A stretch of DNA of 64,000 bases from positions 1 to 64,000 of the forward strand of contig NZ_JENB01000031.1 in NCBI RefSeq assembly GCF_000708715.2, written 5' to 3'. Below, in pieces: positions 44,413-53,224 of this stretch. How positions within the stretch are numbered: the first letter of the stretch is position 1; every line of letters begins with the position of its first letter. Source of the DNA: Pseudomonas putida W15Oct28 (lineage in GTDB: Bacteria; Pseudomonadota; Gammaproteobacteria; Pseudomonadales; Pseudomonadaceae). Position numbers and translations under genes: made by a program. Under the pieces are notes generated by a model, which had not been told where the DNA came from, did not search any database, and saw only the letters and a program-made list of their open reading frames with translations.

Positions 44413-44775
44413 ATGAGCGACACCAAAGCCTTGCGCGTGCTGTTCTGCATGGGCATCAACCAGAACTTCTTCGATGCCCCACGCGAAGAGCAGCTGCAGG
44501 TGTGGGCCGCCTTCAGCGCCATGTGGAATGGCATCCACGACCTGCCCGCGGTGCGCGTGCTGGGCAACATGGACGACGACCAAGGCATGGTCGGCCCGTC
44601 CGACGGCTTCCCCTGGACCACCTACCTGCTGGCCGATGTGCCCGACATCGAGACCGTGCACGCCGCCTGCAACCTGTTCCGCACCACGGCGGTGGGCGAG
44701 GGGCCTTACAAGCTGTGGCGCTATGCCAAGGTCGAAGCCCGTGTCGGCCGTGAACTGATCATCCAGCGCGCCTGA
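44413..44775 (+). CDS. iacB: Small Iac protein IacB
   Basis: 120 residues, 17 nt after iacA. No signal peptide. It looks like a dimeric alpha-beta barrel-type small protein (alternating strands RVLFCMG, TTYLLAD and a C-terminal KLWRYAKVEARVGRE). Identified by its position between iacA and iacC and its size. Its biochemical role in the pathway is not established as far as I know. Confidence 0.8.
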   Translation: MSDTKALRVLFCMGINQNFFDAPREEQLQVWAAFSAMWNGIHDLPAVRVLGNMDDDQGMVGPSDGFPWTTYLLADVPDIETVHAACNLFRTTAVGEGPYKLWRYAKVEARVGRELIIQRA

Positions 44776-44791
44776 GAAGAGGACTAATCCC

Positions 44792-46075
44792 GTGAGCAAC
44801 CTGATACCCGCCATCAACCTGGCAATCGACCCGGCCGAACTGGTGCAGCCCGACCGCGTCCACACCTCGCTGTACACCGACCCGGCGCTGTTCGATGCCG
44901 AGCTGGAAAAGATCTTTCACAGCACCTGGATCTGGGTCGCCCATGAAAGCGAAATCCCCGAGGCCGGCAGCTACAAGACCACCTACATCGGCAAGCAGCC
45001 GGTGATTGTGGTACGCGACCGCAAGAAGGCCATCAACGTGCTGCTCAACCGCTGCCGGCACCGTGGCGCCACCGTGTGTGAGCACAAGAAGGGCAAGACC
45101 AACAGCTTCGTCTGCCCGTACCACGGCTGGGGCTATGCCCTGGACGGTTCGCTGCGCGGCATCCCGCACCCGGAAAGCTACGGCGACTGCCTGGACAAGG
45201 CCGAGCTGCCCTTGGTCAGCCTGCGCACCGAAAGCTACGCCGGCATGGTCTTCGCCACCTTCAAGGACGATATCGAGCCGCTGGAGGACTTCCTCGGTGC
45301 GGCGAAGAAGTGGATGGACCTGTTCATGAAGCAGGGTGCCGGCTACGGCATCAAGGTGCCGGGCGAACACCGCTTCCGCTTCCCCGGCAACTGGAAGATC
45401 CAGCTGGAAAACACCACCGACGCCTACCACTTCCCGCTGGTGCACAAAAGCTTCCTGTCCTCGGTCGATGAGCAGACCCTGGCGCTGTTCGACTTCGTCA
45501 AAGGCCCCGGCTATGTCGAGGACCTGGGCAATGGCCACAGCGTGATGGTGATGATCCCTGACCTGGTCGACCTTGAGGCCGACCTCGACAAACCCATCCC
45601 GGAACGTTTCGAAAGCCTGGCCGCCGAGCTGCGCGACGAAGGCATCGACGAGTTGCAGGTGCGGCGCATTGTCCGCGCGGTCGGTGGCTCGGGCTTCAAC
45701 CTCAACCTGTTCCCCAACGTGGCCTGCTCGATGGCGTTCTTCCGTGTGCTGCAGCCGGTTTCGGTGAACGAAACCGAAATCCACCACGCGGTGATCACCA
45801 TGGACGGCGGCCCGGCGGCGGCCAACCGCTACCGCCTGCGCCTGCACGAGCACTTCCAGGGGCCGATGGGCTTCGGCACGCCAGACGACTCCGAGGCGTG
45901 GGAGCGGGTGCAGAAGGGCGCCCGCGCCGGTGAAGACCTGTGGATCATGCTCAACCGTGGCCTGCCGGGTGAAAAACCCAGCGCCGATGGCCTGATTTCT
46001 GACGTCAGCGCCGAGACCGGCATGCGCGCGGCGTACCAGCAGTGGAAGAAGATGATGACTGCGGAGGCCAAATGA
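44792..46075 (+). CDS. iacC: Rieske dioxygenase large subunit IacC (GTG start)
   Basis: 427 residues from GTG 44792 (AGAGGA 9 nt upstream). Rieske ligands are C88, H90, C108 and H111; mononuclear iron ligands are H213 and H218 with bridging D210 (TTDAYHF, LVHKSF). Aromatic-ring-hydroxylating alpha subunit of the benzoate/anthranilate type. In the Iac route it acts late, on the dioxindole-acetate intermediate, giving catechol, with electrons from IacF. Its stop overlaps the iacD start (ATGA). Confidence 0.92.
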   Translation: MSNLIPAINLAIDPAELVQPDRVHTSLYTDPALFDAELEKIFHSTWIWVAHESEIPEAGSYKTTYIGKQPVIVVRDRKKAINVLLNRCRHRGATVCEHKKGKTNSFVCPYHGWGYALDGSLRGIPHPESYGDCLDKAELPLVSLRTESYAGMVFATFKDDIEPLEDFLGAAKKWMDLFMKQGAGYGIKVPGEHRFRFPGNWKIQLENTTDAYHFPLVHKSFLSSVDEQTLALFDFVKGPGYVEDLGNGHSVMVMIPDLVDLEADLDKPIPERFESLAAELRDEGIDELQVRRIVRAVGGSGFNLNLFPNVACSMAFFRVLQPVSVNETEIHHAVITMDGGPAAANRYRLRLHEHFQGPMGFGTPDDSEAWERVQKGARAGEDLWIMLNRGLPGEKPSADGLISDVSAETGMRAAYQQWKKMMTAEAK

Positions 46076-46551
46076 TGAACCTGAACCTGTTCAATGAAGT
46101 GACCGCGTTCATCTGGCAGGAAGGCGACATGCTCGACCATGGCGAGTACGGCGGCTGGCTTGACCTGTGGACCGAAAAAGGCACCTACATCATCCCGATC
46201 GACCCCCGGGAAACCGACTACGAGAACACCCTGAACTACGCCTATGACGACCACCACATGCGTGCCCTGCGTGTGCAGCGGCTGGTCGGTGGCGAGTCGA
46301 TCTCGACCAGCCCGCAGCCGCGTACCGTGCGCACCCTCTCGCGTATCCGTGTGCTGGGCGACGACGGTGTAAACGTCACCGTGCGCGCTGCGCAGAACGT
46401 GCGCGAGTTCCGCAAGGAAAGCCTCAAGCACTACAGCGCCGACCTCACCTACACGCTGGTGCGTGCCGAGGGCGGGTTCAGGATCCACCGCAAGGTGATC
46501 AGCCTGATCAACAGTGACGATACCCTCGCCGGTATCGGCTACATCCTCTGA
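46072..46551 (+). CDS. iacD: Ring-hydroxylating dioxygenase small subunit IacD
   Basis: 159 residues from the ATG at 46072 (a second ATG follows immediately; GGAGG is upstream). NTF2-like beta-subunit fold: FIWQEGDMLDHGEYGGWLDLWTEKGTY, then an RTVRTLSRIRVL strand. It structurally supports IacC. A 4-nt overlap with iacC implies translational coupling. Confidence 0.9.
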   Translation: MMNLNLFNEVTAFIWQEGDMLDHGEYGGWLDLWTEKGTYIIPIDPRETDYENTLNYAYDDHHMRALRVQRLVGGESISTSPQPRTVRTLSRIRVLGDDGVNVTVRAAQNVREFRKESLKHYSADLTYTLVRAEGGFRIHRKVISLINSDDTLAGIGYIL

Positions 46552-46561
46552 GGAGACGGCC

Positions 46562-47302
46562 ATGAACCAAGTCGCATTGGTCACCGGTGCCGGCCAAGGG
46601 CTGGGCCAGCGTTTCTGCGCCCGGCTGCTTGCTGCAGGCTTTGATGTGGTGGTGTCGGACCGTGACCTGGGTCGGGCCCAGGCCGCTGCCGAACAGTTGC
46701 AAGCACTGGGTGGGCGCACCTTGGCGGTGAAGCTGGATGTCGCCAGCAAGGCGGATTTCGAGCAGGCCCTGGCCCAGGTGCTGGAACAGTTCGGTGGCTT
46801 GCACGTGGTGGTGAACAACGCCGCCGTGACCAAGACCACACCCCTGATGCAGATCAGCCCGGAAGAGTTTGACGCCGTGGTCGGCCTGAACCTGCGCAGC
46901 GTGTTTCTTGGCTGCCAGGTGTTCGGCGCGTACCTGGCCGAGGCCGGTTACGGGCGGATCATCAACATGGCCTCGCTGGCCGGGCAGAACGGCGGCACCG
47001 CCACTGGCGCGCACTACGCGGCGAGCAAGGGCGCAATCGTCACCCTGACCAAAGTCTTTGCCAAGGAGTTCGCTGCCCGGGGTGTCACCGTCAATGCCAT
47101 CGCCCCCGGCCCCATCGACTCGCCGGCGGTGCATGCCGCGGTGCCGGCCGAACGGCTGCCGGGCCTGCTGGCCAACATTCCGGTACAGCGCCTGGGGGAT
47201 GCCGACTTTCTGGGCGACCTGATCGTGCAGCTGGCGCGGCCCGAGGCGTATTTCACCACCGGGGCGACCTGGGATGTGAACGGCGGCCTGTTCATGCGTT
47301 GA
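46562..47302 (+). CDS. iacE: Short-chain dehydrogenase/reductase IacE
   Basis: 246 residues, ATG at 46562 with GAGGAG upstream. Classical SDR with TGAGQGLG (7-14), NNAA and catalytic YAASK. It is thought to act with IacA early in the pathway, handling the oxidised indole-acetate intermediate. The order within the operon supports the assignment. Confidence 0.88.
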   Translation: MNQVALVTGAGQGLGQRFCARLLAAGFDVVVSDRDLGRAQAAAEQLQALGGRTLAVKLDVASKADFEQALAQVLEQFGGLHVVVNNAAVTKTTPLMQISPEEFDAVVGLNLRSVFLGCQVFGAYLAEAGYGRIINMASLAGQNGGTATGAHYAASKGAIVTLTKVFAKEFAARGVTVNAIAPGPIDSPAVHAAVPAERLPGLLANIPVQRLGDADFLGDLIVQLARPEAYFTTGATWDVNGGLFMR

Positions 47303-47349
47303 CATTGACGGGGCGCCCGCGCGCCCCTGGCTATTACAGGACACCGAGC

Positions 47350-48309
47350 ATGAATGAAGAACTGTTGAACGTAGTTGTGCGCAAGCGCGAGATTCAAGGG
47401 GCCGACGTGGTCGTGCTCGACCTTGGGCGAGCCGACGGCGCTGCCTTGCCGGCGTTCGAGGCCGGCGCGCACGTGGATATCCACGTGGCACCCGGCCTGG
47501 TGCGCCAGTACTCGCTGTGCAGCGACCCGGCGGATGCCTCGGTGTATCGCCTGGGCGTGTTGAAAGACCCGGCTTCCCGCGGTGGTTCGGCAGGTGTGCA
47601 TGAGGCCCTGGTGGAAGGGCGCGAGGTGCAGATCAGCGCGCCGCGCAACCTGTTCCCGCTGGCGGCCGGGGCTACCCGCTCGATCCTGCTGGGCGGCGGC
47701 ATCGGCATCACGCCGATGATCGCCATGGCCCACGCCTTGCACCAGCAGGGCGCCGATTTCGAGCTGCACTATTGCGGGCGTTCGCGCAGCCGCAGTGCCT
47801 TTCTCGAAGTGCTGGCCACCGCGCCGTTCGCGGCACAGGTGTTTACCCATTTCGACGATGAAGCCCCAGCCCAGCGCCTGAACCTGGCGGATGTGCTCGG
47901 TGCTGGCCTACCCGGCACGCATCTGTACACCTGCGGCCCGTCGGGCTTCATGGACTGGGTGATAGCAGGCGCACGGCAGCAGGGCTATGCAGAAGAATAC
48001 ATCCACAAGGAGTACTTCCAGGTCGAGGTTGACGCCACGGGCCAGGGTTTCGAAGTGGTCGCCGCGCGCAGCAACAAGACCGTGCAGGTGGCCGAGGGCC
48101 AGACCATCCTCGATGCCTTGGCGCAGGTGGGCATCCGCATCGACATTTCCTGCGAGCAGGGTGTGTGCGGCACCTGCATGTGCGAGGTGCTCGAAGGCGA
48201 GCCCGACCACCGCGATGTGTACTTGACCGATGAAGAGAAGGCCGCGAACGACCAGATTCTGGTGTGCTGTTCGCGGGCCAGGTCGAACAAGCTGGTGCTG
48301 GATATCTGA
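47350..48309 (+). CDS. iacF: Dioxygenase reductase component IacF
   Basis: 319 residues. FMN domain with RQYSL (52-56), NAD domain with LGGGIGITP (114-122) and CGPSG (195-199), and a C-terminal 2Fe-2S domain with C268, C273, C276 and C306. Same architecture as the CntB protein at 24898. It delivers NADH electrons to IacC/D. A 47-nt gap separates it from iacE, the longest inside the operon, with no terminator. Confidence 0.92.
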   Translation: MNEELLNVVVRKREIQGADVVVLDLGRADGAALPAFEAGAHVDIHVAPGLVRQYSLCSDPADASVYRLGVLKDPASRGGSAGVHEALVEGREVQISAPRNLFPLAAGATRSILLGGGIGITPMIAMAHALHQQGADFELHYCGRSRSRSAFLEVLATAPFAAQVFTHFDDEAPAQRLNLADVLGAGLPGTHLYTCGPSGFMDWVIAGARQQGYAEEYIHKEYFQVEVDATGQGFEVVAARSNKTVQVAEGQTILDALAQVGIRIDISCEQGVCGTCMCEVLEGEPDHRDVYLTDEEKAANDQILVCCSRARSNKLVLDI

Positions 48310-48320
48310 GGAGCATGACC

Positions 48321-48818
48321 ATGGTAGAGATAACCCGTTTTCGCAACGCGATGGCCATGCTCGGTGGCGCCGTCTCGGTCATCACCACCGACGGCCCCGC
48401 CGGGCGCTTCGGCTTCACGGCTTCGGCGGTGTGCAGCGTGACCGACTCACCGCCCACCTTGCTGGTGTGCATGAACCGTTCTTCGTATTCCAACGAGCAG
48501 TTCAAGGCCAACGGCGCGTTGTGCGTGAACGTGTTGGCCGGCACTCATCAGGAATTATCCGGGGTGTTTGCCAACCGCCACCTGAGCATGGAGGAGCGCT
48601 TTGCCTCGACCGTGTGGACGGTGCTGGAGAGCGGGGCGCCGGTGATGCAGGAGGCGCTGGTGAACTTCGACTGCCGCATTGCCCAGGTGCACGAAGTGGG
48701 CTCGCACAGCATTTTCTACTGCGAGATCCAGGATATCCGCCAGGGCGGTGCCGATGATGGGCTGGTGTATTTCAACCGCGCTTATCACCGGGTGTGCGAA
48801 ACCTCCAAGGCGTGTTGA
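48321..48818 (+). CDS. iacG: Flavin reductase IacG
   Basis: 165 residues from the ATG at 48321 (GAGGAG 8 nt upstream; the ATG at 48315 is too close). HpaC-like flavin reductase fold: AMAMLGGAVSVITT, FTASAVCSVTDSPPTLLVC and a C-terminal YFNRAYHRV. It would provide reduced flavin to IacA. Last gene of the iacA operon; a REP element follows. Confidence 0.9.
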   Translation: MVEITRFRNAMAMLGGAVSVITTDGPAGRFGFTASAVCSVTDSPPTLLVCMNRSSYSNEQFKANGALCVNVLAGTHQELSGVFANRHLSMEERFASTVWTVLESGAPVMQEALVNFDCRIAQVHEVGSHSIFYCEIQDIRQGGADDGLVYFNRAYHRVCETSKAC

Positions 48819-48823
48819 GGCAG

Positions 48824-48928
48824 TGGGCTGCTGCGCAGCCCAATCGCCGGCAAGCCAGCTCCCACATCGACCGCATCGGCCTCAGGTCATGTGCAATACC
48901 TGTGGGAGCTGGCTTGCCGGCGATGAGG
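48824..48928. repeat. REP pair (GGGAGCTGGC type)
   Basis: CAATCGCCGGCAAGCCAGCT and inverse copy TGGGAGCTGGCTTGCCGGCG, between converging iacG and iacR. Confidence 0.88.
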
Positions 48929-48956
48929 CCAGAGCAGGTTACCTGGTAATGGCTGG

Positions 48957-49436
48957 CTAGAAGGTATCCAGGTTATGGAAAACCACCTCGAGCATCTTGT
49001 TCAACCGCTGCACCTGCGCCTCGGTCAGCCCTTTGAAGCTGCGCTGGAACAGGTCCCGGGTCACGTCCTGCATACGCGCGATGTTCTGCAGGCCGGCTTC
49101 GGTGATGCGCACCTGGGTCACACGGCCGTCTTCGGGGCTGGGCGCGGTGTCGACCAGGCCGTCGTCCTTCATGCGGTAGACGATCTTGGTGATGGTCGAC
49201 AGCTTGGCAATGGCATGGGTGGAGATTTCGGAAATGCTCGATTCACCGTTCTCGTTGAGGATCCACAACACGCGCCAGCGCGGCACGTCGAGGTCGATCT
49301 TCTTCAGCAGCCGTTCCATGTTCTGGGTGTAGCGGCCATGCACACGGGCCAGCCAGTAGAAGGGGAAGTCTTCCTTGCGAAACTCATCGCTGGCCGGGTC
49401 GTGATGGCTGTGGCCTTTGTTCTTCGAGGTGCTCAT
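48957..49436 (-). CDS. iacR: MarR-family repressor IacR
   Basis: 159 residues. Winged helix about 45-110 (VPRWRVLWILNENGESSISEIS, KLSTITKIVYRMKDDGLV, DGRVTQVRITEAG). MarR repressors of this kind release DNA when an aromatic acid binds. It is divergent from iacHI, with the iacA-like dyad between. A His/Lys-rich N-terminal tail precedes the first helix. Confidence 0.9.
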   Translation of the reverse strand: MSTSKNKGHSHHDPASDEFRKEDFPFYWLARVHGRYTQNMERLLKKIDLDVPRWRVLWILNENGESSISEISTHAIAKLSTITKIVYRMKDDGLVDTAPSPEDGRVTQVRITEAGLQNIARMQDVTRDLFQRSFKGLTEAQVQRLNKMLEVVFHNLDTF

Positions 49437-49518
49437 CGCTTCACTACTTGTGCGGAAATAGTCGCGACATCATAGACGTTTCCGCGTGTTTGGCTATTAC
49501 CAAGGTGCGTCTGAATAC

Positions 49519-49542
49519 TGGAATGTTCAGTTGACATTTCAT
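49519..49542. promoter_or_regulatory. Dyad operator candidate before iacH
   Basis: Aligned without gaps it agrees with the iacA-upstream dyad at 18 of 24 positions, including TTGACA (49531-49536) and flanking TTC. It lies in the 140-bp gap between divergent iacR and iacH. Confidence 0.65.
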
Positions 49543-49576
49543 GTATTTGCCACGCATCCATTTTCCAAAGGGTGGC

Positions 49577-50725
49577 ATGACAATGACAATAATCGTAGAA
49601 ACCCTCGACCTGGGCGGCAGCGGCCCACGGGTCGCGATCAAGGACACCATCGATGTCGCCGGTACCGCGACCCGCGCCTCCAGCCAGGCGCTGGAGGATG
49701 CGCCGTTGGCTGAGCGGCATGCCGAGGTGGTCAGCCACCTGCTGGCGGCCGGTGCGCGCCTGACGGCCAAGGTCAGCCTGCACGAGCTGGCCTTTGGCAC
49801 CACCGGCATCAACCGCCATACCGGCACGGCGGCCAACCCGCGTTTCCCAGGGCGTATTCCCGGTGGCTCGTCCAGCGGTTCGGCGGCTGCAGTGGCCGCT
49901 GGCCTGGTCGACTTCAGCCTGGGCACCGACACCGGTGGCTCGGTGCGCGTGCCGGCCTGTTGCTGCGGGGTGTTCGGCCTCAAGCCCACGTTTGGCCGGG
50001 TCAGCCGCCGGGGCGTGATGCCGGTCTACAGCAGCCTTGACTGCGTCGGCCCGTTCGCCGCGAGCCTGCCGATGCTGGTGCGCGCCATGGGCATGATCGA
50101 CCCCACCTTTGTGCCTGCCCAGGTGCCCGCCCAGGCGCGTATCGGCGTACTGCGGGTAACCGCCGAGGCGGGCATCCACAAGGTGGTGCAGGGTGCACTC
50201 AGCGCCAGCGGCTTGCCGTTGGGCAATGTCGAGCTCAAGTACTTTGGCGCGGCCTATGAGGCCGGCATGGTGGTGATCAACCGCGAAACGTTCCAGGCCT
50301 GTGGCCACTTGCTGGAAACGGGCAAGGTGGGCAGCGACATCGCCGGGCGCCTGGCGGCGGCGGGGCAGACCCGGGATGCGGCATTGGCCGAGGCCGAGGC
50401 GGTACGCCTGGGCTTTACCGAGGAGGTCGACCAGGCCTTGGCGCGCTACGACGTGCTGGCGCTGCCGACCATGCCGGACTTTCCGCTGCGCCTGGAAGAG
50501 GCCGCCGACACCCGCGCAGTATTGGGCATGACCTCGCTGGTGCGGCCGTTCAACCTGTCCGGGCACCCGGCATTGAGCATTCCACTGGGCAGCGAGGCCG
50601 GCCTGCCGGTGGGCCTGCAACTGGTGGCGGCCAAAGGTGCGGACGAGAAGCTGCTGGCAGTGGCCGAACGCTTGCTGATCAACCTGTATGGCGGCAATGG
50701 GGGCAGCGATGGCCGACATGCTTGA
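49577..50725 (+). CDS. iacH: Amidase-family protein IacH
   Basis: 382 residues from the ATG at 49577 (AAAGGG upstream; the ATG at 49583 is also possible). Amidase-signature fold with the Ser-cisSer-Lys triad K22, S98 and S122 (AIKDT, GGSSSGS, GTDTGGS). Shorter than many family members. In iac clusters its precise reaction remains unclear; it could hydrolyse an indole-acetate conjugate or a lactam-type intermediate. It overlaps iacI by 17 nt. Confidence 0.85.
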   Translation: MTMTIIVETLDLGGSGPRVAIKDTIDVAGTATRASSQALEDAPLAERHAEVVSHLLAAGARLTAKVSLHELAFGTTGINRHTGTAANPRFPGRIPGGSSSGSAAAVAAGLVDFSLGTDTGGSVRVPACCCGVFGLKPTFGRVSRRGVMPVYSSLDCVGPFAASLPMLVRAMGMIDPTFVPAQVPAQARIGVLRVTAEAGIHKVVQGALSASGLPLGNVELKYFGAAYEAGMVVINRETFQACGHLLETGKVGSDIAGRLAAAGQTRDAALAEAEAVRLGFTEEVDQALARYDVLALPTMPDFPLRLEEAADTRAVLGMTSLVRPFNLSGHPALSIPLGSEAGLPVGLQLVAAKGADEKLLAVAERLLINLYGGNGGSDGRHA

Positions 50726-51221
50726 GTTGCAAGCCCGCCTGCAGGTGTTCGAGCGCCAGCAGGCCATTCGCGTGTGCATCAATCGCTACATGGAACTGTG
50801 TGACCGGCTGGATGCCGACACGCCGCTGGATGAGCTGGCCGGCTTGTTCACCCGTGATGCCGTGTGGGAAGGCAAGGGCGCCAGGTATGCCGCAAGCTTC
50901 GGTGGGTACCGTGGCCGCGAGGCGATCCGGGCGATGTTTGCCACCTACATGAAAACCCCGCCGCACTTTGCCTTGAACGTGCACTTCCTGACCAGTGAGG
51001 TGATCGAAATGGACGACGGGCAAGGGGTGGGGCGCTGGGTGATGCTGCAGACCAGCACCTTTGCCGACGGTGCATCGCACCTGAATGCAGCGCGGCTCAC
51101 GGTGCGCTTTGTGCTGGAAGAAGGGCAGTGGCGCATGGCGCATTTCCAGACCGAGAACCAGTTCAGCCGACCGGTTACTGCCTGGAACACAGAGGCGCCT
51201 TTACCGGTACCCACCCATTAA
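50709..51221 (+). CDS. iacI: SnoaL/NTF2-like protein IacI
   Basis: 170 residues from the ATG at 50709 (GGGGGC upstream; ATGs at 50697 and 50718 are in frame). NTF2-like fold: INRYMELCDRLDADTPLDELAGLFTRDAVWEGKG, ALNVHFLTSEVIEMD and ARLTVRFVLEEGQWRMAHFQTENQF. It overlaps the end of iacH, implying coupled translation. A ring-modifying isomerase or hydratase role is likely for the fold, but its function is not known from sequence. Confidence 0.82.
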   Translation: MADMLELQARLQVFERQQAIRVCINRYMELCDRLDADTPLDELAGLFTRDAVWEGKGARYAASFGGYRGREAIRAMFATYMKTPPHFALNVHFLTSEVIEMDDGQGVGRWVMLQTSTFADGASHLNAARLTVRFVLEEGQWRMAHFQTENQFSRPVTAWNTEAPLPVPTH

Positions 51222-51258
51222 GCCTTGACGCGGTCCCTGTAGGAGCGGCGCCAGTTGT

Positions 51259-52578
51259 TCAGAAGGTACTGACAAACACAATCTGGCTATACAGGTTGTT
51301 GTTGTCATTGCCCAACTGTGTACCGCCTTGCCCGGCACTGCGCTCAGGCCTGTACAGCCCCACCAGCGGCACAACCATCAGGTGTTCGTTGAAGGTCCAT
51401 TCTGCATACAGGTCCACCTCGTGGCCATCTACATTGCCAAGGCTGCGATCGAGGGTGTCGAACTTGAAACCCATCAGCCCCACGTTCAGCGACGAAGTCG
51501 GGCTTACCGTCAGCCCCACCTTCTGGATCCGCGCATTGCTGTTGAACGGCCCGGCATAGTTGCCCGCCACTTCGCCCTGGAACCAGGTACCCAACCCACG
51601 GCCCAGGCCATAGAACAATGTGTCGTAGTGCTCTGAGAACCGGCTGTAGCGGTAGCTGACGTTTGGTGCCCAGGGCAGGTCGGCGAAGGTCCAGCCCGCT
51701 TCCAGGTACCAGGCGTCTTCAGTGGCCGTGTGCGGCTTGTCCTGCTTGGCGTATTCGCCGGACAGGAACAGGTTCTCCACCCCGGCGTTGCCTTGGCCAC
51801 GAATGCTGTAGGTCTTCATGCCGTCGCGCTCCTGCTGCAGCGGCGAGGCGTACTGCGCGTCGACATGGGTAGTGCCGATGTAGGTCAGCCCGACCGTGCC
51901 TGCGTCCGCCACATGCTCCAGCGTAGCCACGTGCATTTCGGTGTTGGCCTGCGCGCGGTTGTCCGATTGCAGCCACATCAGGTCGCCACGCCAGCCTTTG
52001 CTGCCGCCCAGGCGCAGCACGGCGGTCTTGTCGAAGCTTTTGCGCGCGGCCAGGTAGTAGGCGCCGCCACGGTTGAACTCGCCATCGGCCAGACCATGGC
52101 CAACGTTCAATGAATCGCCCTGGATCAGGAAGCCATCGCCCACTGCAATCATCTGTTTGCCAAACGACAGGTCGATGCCGTCCTCGCCAAGCATCGGCAC
52201 CAGGTTGCCGGATTTCCAGCCCAGGTAGGCGTCCTCGATCTTGGTGGTGCGCTCGCTGCCATCGCTGAAGCCGGCGGCGTCACCGTCGCCCCAGGTGCCC
52301 GAGCTGAGCAGGGCGAAGGCCCCGTACAGCGAACCGGCACTGCCCAGGCGTTGGTCGCCACTCAGCCCGTATTTGATGTAGCCCTCACGCCATGAGGTGG
52401 CGCCGGGTTGGTCGCGGGCGATGGCATAGCGCTCTTCGCTGTGGAATACACCGAACACGGCTTCCACGTTGGCGTTAAGGTGGCGCTCGGCATCGCTGTA
52501 CAGTTCCTGCGCGCAGGTACCCAGCGAAGCCCCGGCCAACAGCGCGGCCAAGGTGAGGCGGAATGGGCGGTGGTGCAT
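51259..52578 (-). CDS. Outer-membrane beta-barrel protein, porin-like (possibly alginate-export-like fold)
   Basis: 439 residues from the ATG at 52578 (AAGGAAG 8 nt upstream). Signal peptide about 1-22 (GASLGTCAQ). The rest is rich in alternating strands and aromatic girdle residues, and it ends in VFVSTF, the C-terminal Phe that directs barrel assembly. It is not an obvious OprD. Position between iac and the aromatic amine dehydrogenase genes suggests a channel for an aromatic amine or acid. Its promoter region shares an 18-bp motif with that of the cytochrome c gene upstream. Confidence 0.7.
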   Translation of the reverse strand: MHHRPFRLTLAALLAGASLGTCAQELYSDAERHLNANVEAVFGVFHSEERYAIARDQPGATSWREGYIKYGLSGDQRLGSAGSLYGAFALLSSGTWGDGDAAGFSDGSERTTKIEDAYLGWKSGNLVPMLGEDGIDLSFGKQMIAVGDGFLIQGDSLNVGHGLADGEFNRGGAYYLAARKSFDKTAVLRLGGSKGWRGDLMWLQSDNRAQANTEMHVATLEHVADAGTVGLTYIGTTHVDAQYASPLQQERDGMKTYSIRGQGNAGVENLFLSGEYAKQDKPHTATEDAWYLEAGWTFADLPWAPNVSYRYSRFSEHYDTLFYGLGRGLGTWFQGEVAGNYAGPFNSNARIQKVGLTVSPTSSLNVGLMGFKFDTLDRSLGNVDGHEVDLYAEWTFNEHLMVVPLVGLYRPERSAGQGGTQLGNDNNNLYSQIVFVSTF

Positions 52579-52657
52579 GGTCTGGCTTCCTTTGTTATGG
52601 CGTTGGCAGAAGTCCTGAAGACATGCCATCGATCATGCAGGAAGCCCCGGCGCAGGC

Positions 52658-52675
52658 TTTTGCCCTGGCTGCCAG
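52658..52675. promoter_or_regulatory. Shared palindromic motif upstream of the porin gene
   Basis: TTTTGCCCTGGCTGCCAG, containing CTGGC-N-GCCAG (52665-52675), about 87 nt before the porin start. It matches 53225-53242 at 17 of 18 positions. Confidence 0.5.
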
Positions 52676-52701
52676 TTGCCTTTGGCGTTGTGCCAGGGCG
52701 A

Positions 52702-52731
52702 TGAAAAGCACAAAGCCCCGTGACGGGGCCT
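52702..52731 (-). terminator. Terminator after the cytochrome c gene
   Basis: On the minus strand GCCCCG-TCA-CGGGGC is followed by TTTGTGCTTTT. It lies 29 nt after the cytochrome stop, so that gene is probably monocistronic. Confidence 0.75.
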
Positions 52732-52757
52732 TGGTGGAAGGGCGTTGGTGGAATGCG

Positions 52758-53156
52758 TTATTTGAGACCGGCGAGGAAGCAGGTTACCGCATGGCGTTCG
52801 CCGGCGTCTGGCAGCCCGGCGTAAGGCATGTAGGTGCCGGGGACCGCAGCTTGCGGTTGTTCGATGAAGGCACCGATGGCTTGCGCCGTCCAGCTGGCCT
52901 GGCGGCTTTTCATGGCCTGCGAGTAGTTGGCGCCCGGCACGCTGCCGGGGGCACGGCCGACCACGTCGTGCAGGTTGGGGCCCATCATTGTCGGGCCGTC
53001 CTTTTGTGCCGAATGGCAGGCTGCGCAGTCACGGGCGAATACCTGTTCGCCGTGCTGGCGCTGGGGGACGGCGCAGTCTTCGGCCAGGGCGAGGGGGCTG
53101 GCCAGAGTGGCGAGCAGAAACGGGATTGCGAATTTGCGGGGGGCGAGGGTGGGCAT
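52758..53156 (-). CDS. Periplasmic class I cytochrome c
   Basis: 132 residues from the ATG at 53156. Signal peptide about 1-26 (ASPLALAED). One heme motif, CAACH (about 43-47), and a distal Met in the GTYMPYAGL segment; the GPNLHDVVGR context is typical of mitochondrial-like cytochromes c. It is a plausible electron carrier from the quinoprotein amine dehydrogenase to the respiratory chain, replacing or adding to azurin, which is not in the window. Confidence 0.88.
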   Translation of the reverse strand: MPTLAPRKFAIPFLLATLASPLALAEDCAVPQRQHGEQVFARDCAACHSAQKDGPTMMGPNLHDVVGRAPGSVPGANYSQAMKSRQASWTAQAIGAFIEQPQAAVPGTYMPYAGLPDAGERHAVTCFLAGLK

Positions 53157-53224
53157 CACGCACGGATCCTGGGTGGGTTCTTGTTGGTATTTGGCTGGAT
53201 TGTGCGCCAGGGCCTTACTGCAAG

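Noticed and set aside
52665..52680. Sigma-54 promoter (GG-N10-GC) in the porin upstream region
   Set aside because: The GG and GC pairs are 9 nt apart, not 10, and the surrounding bases do not match TGGCAC/TTGC.
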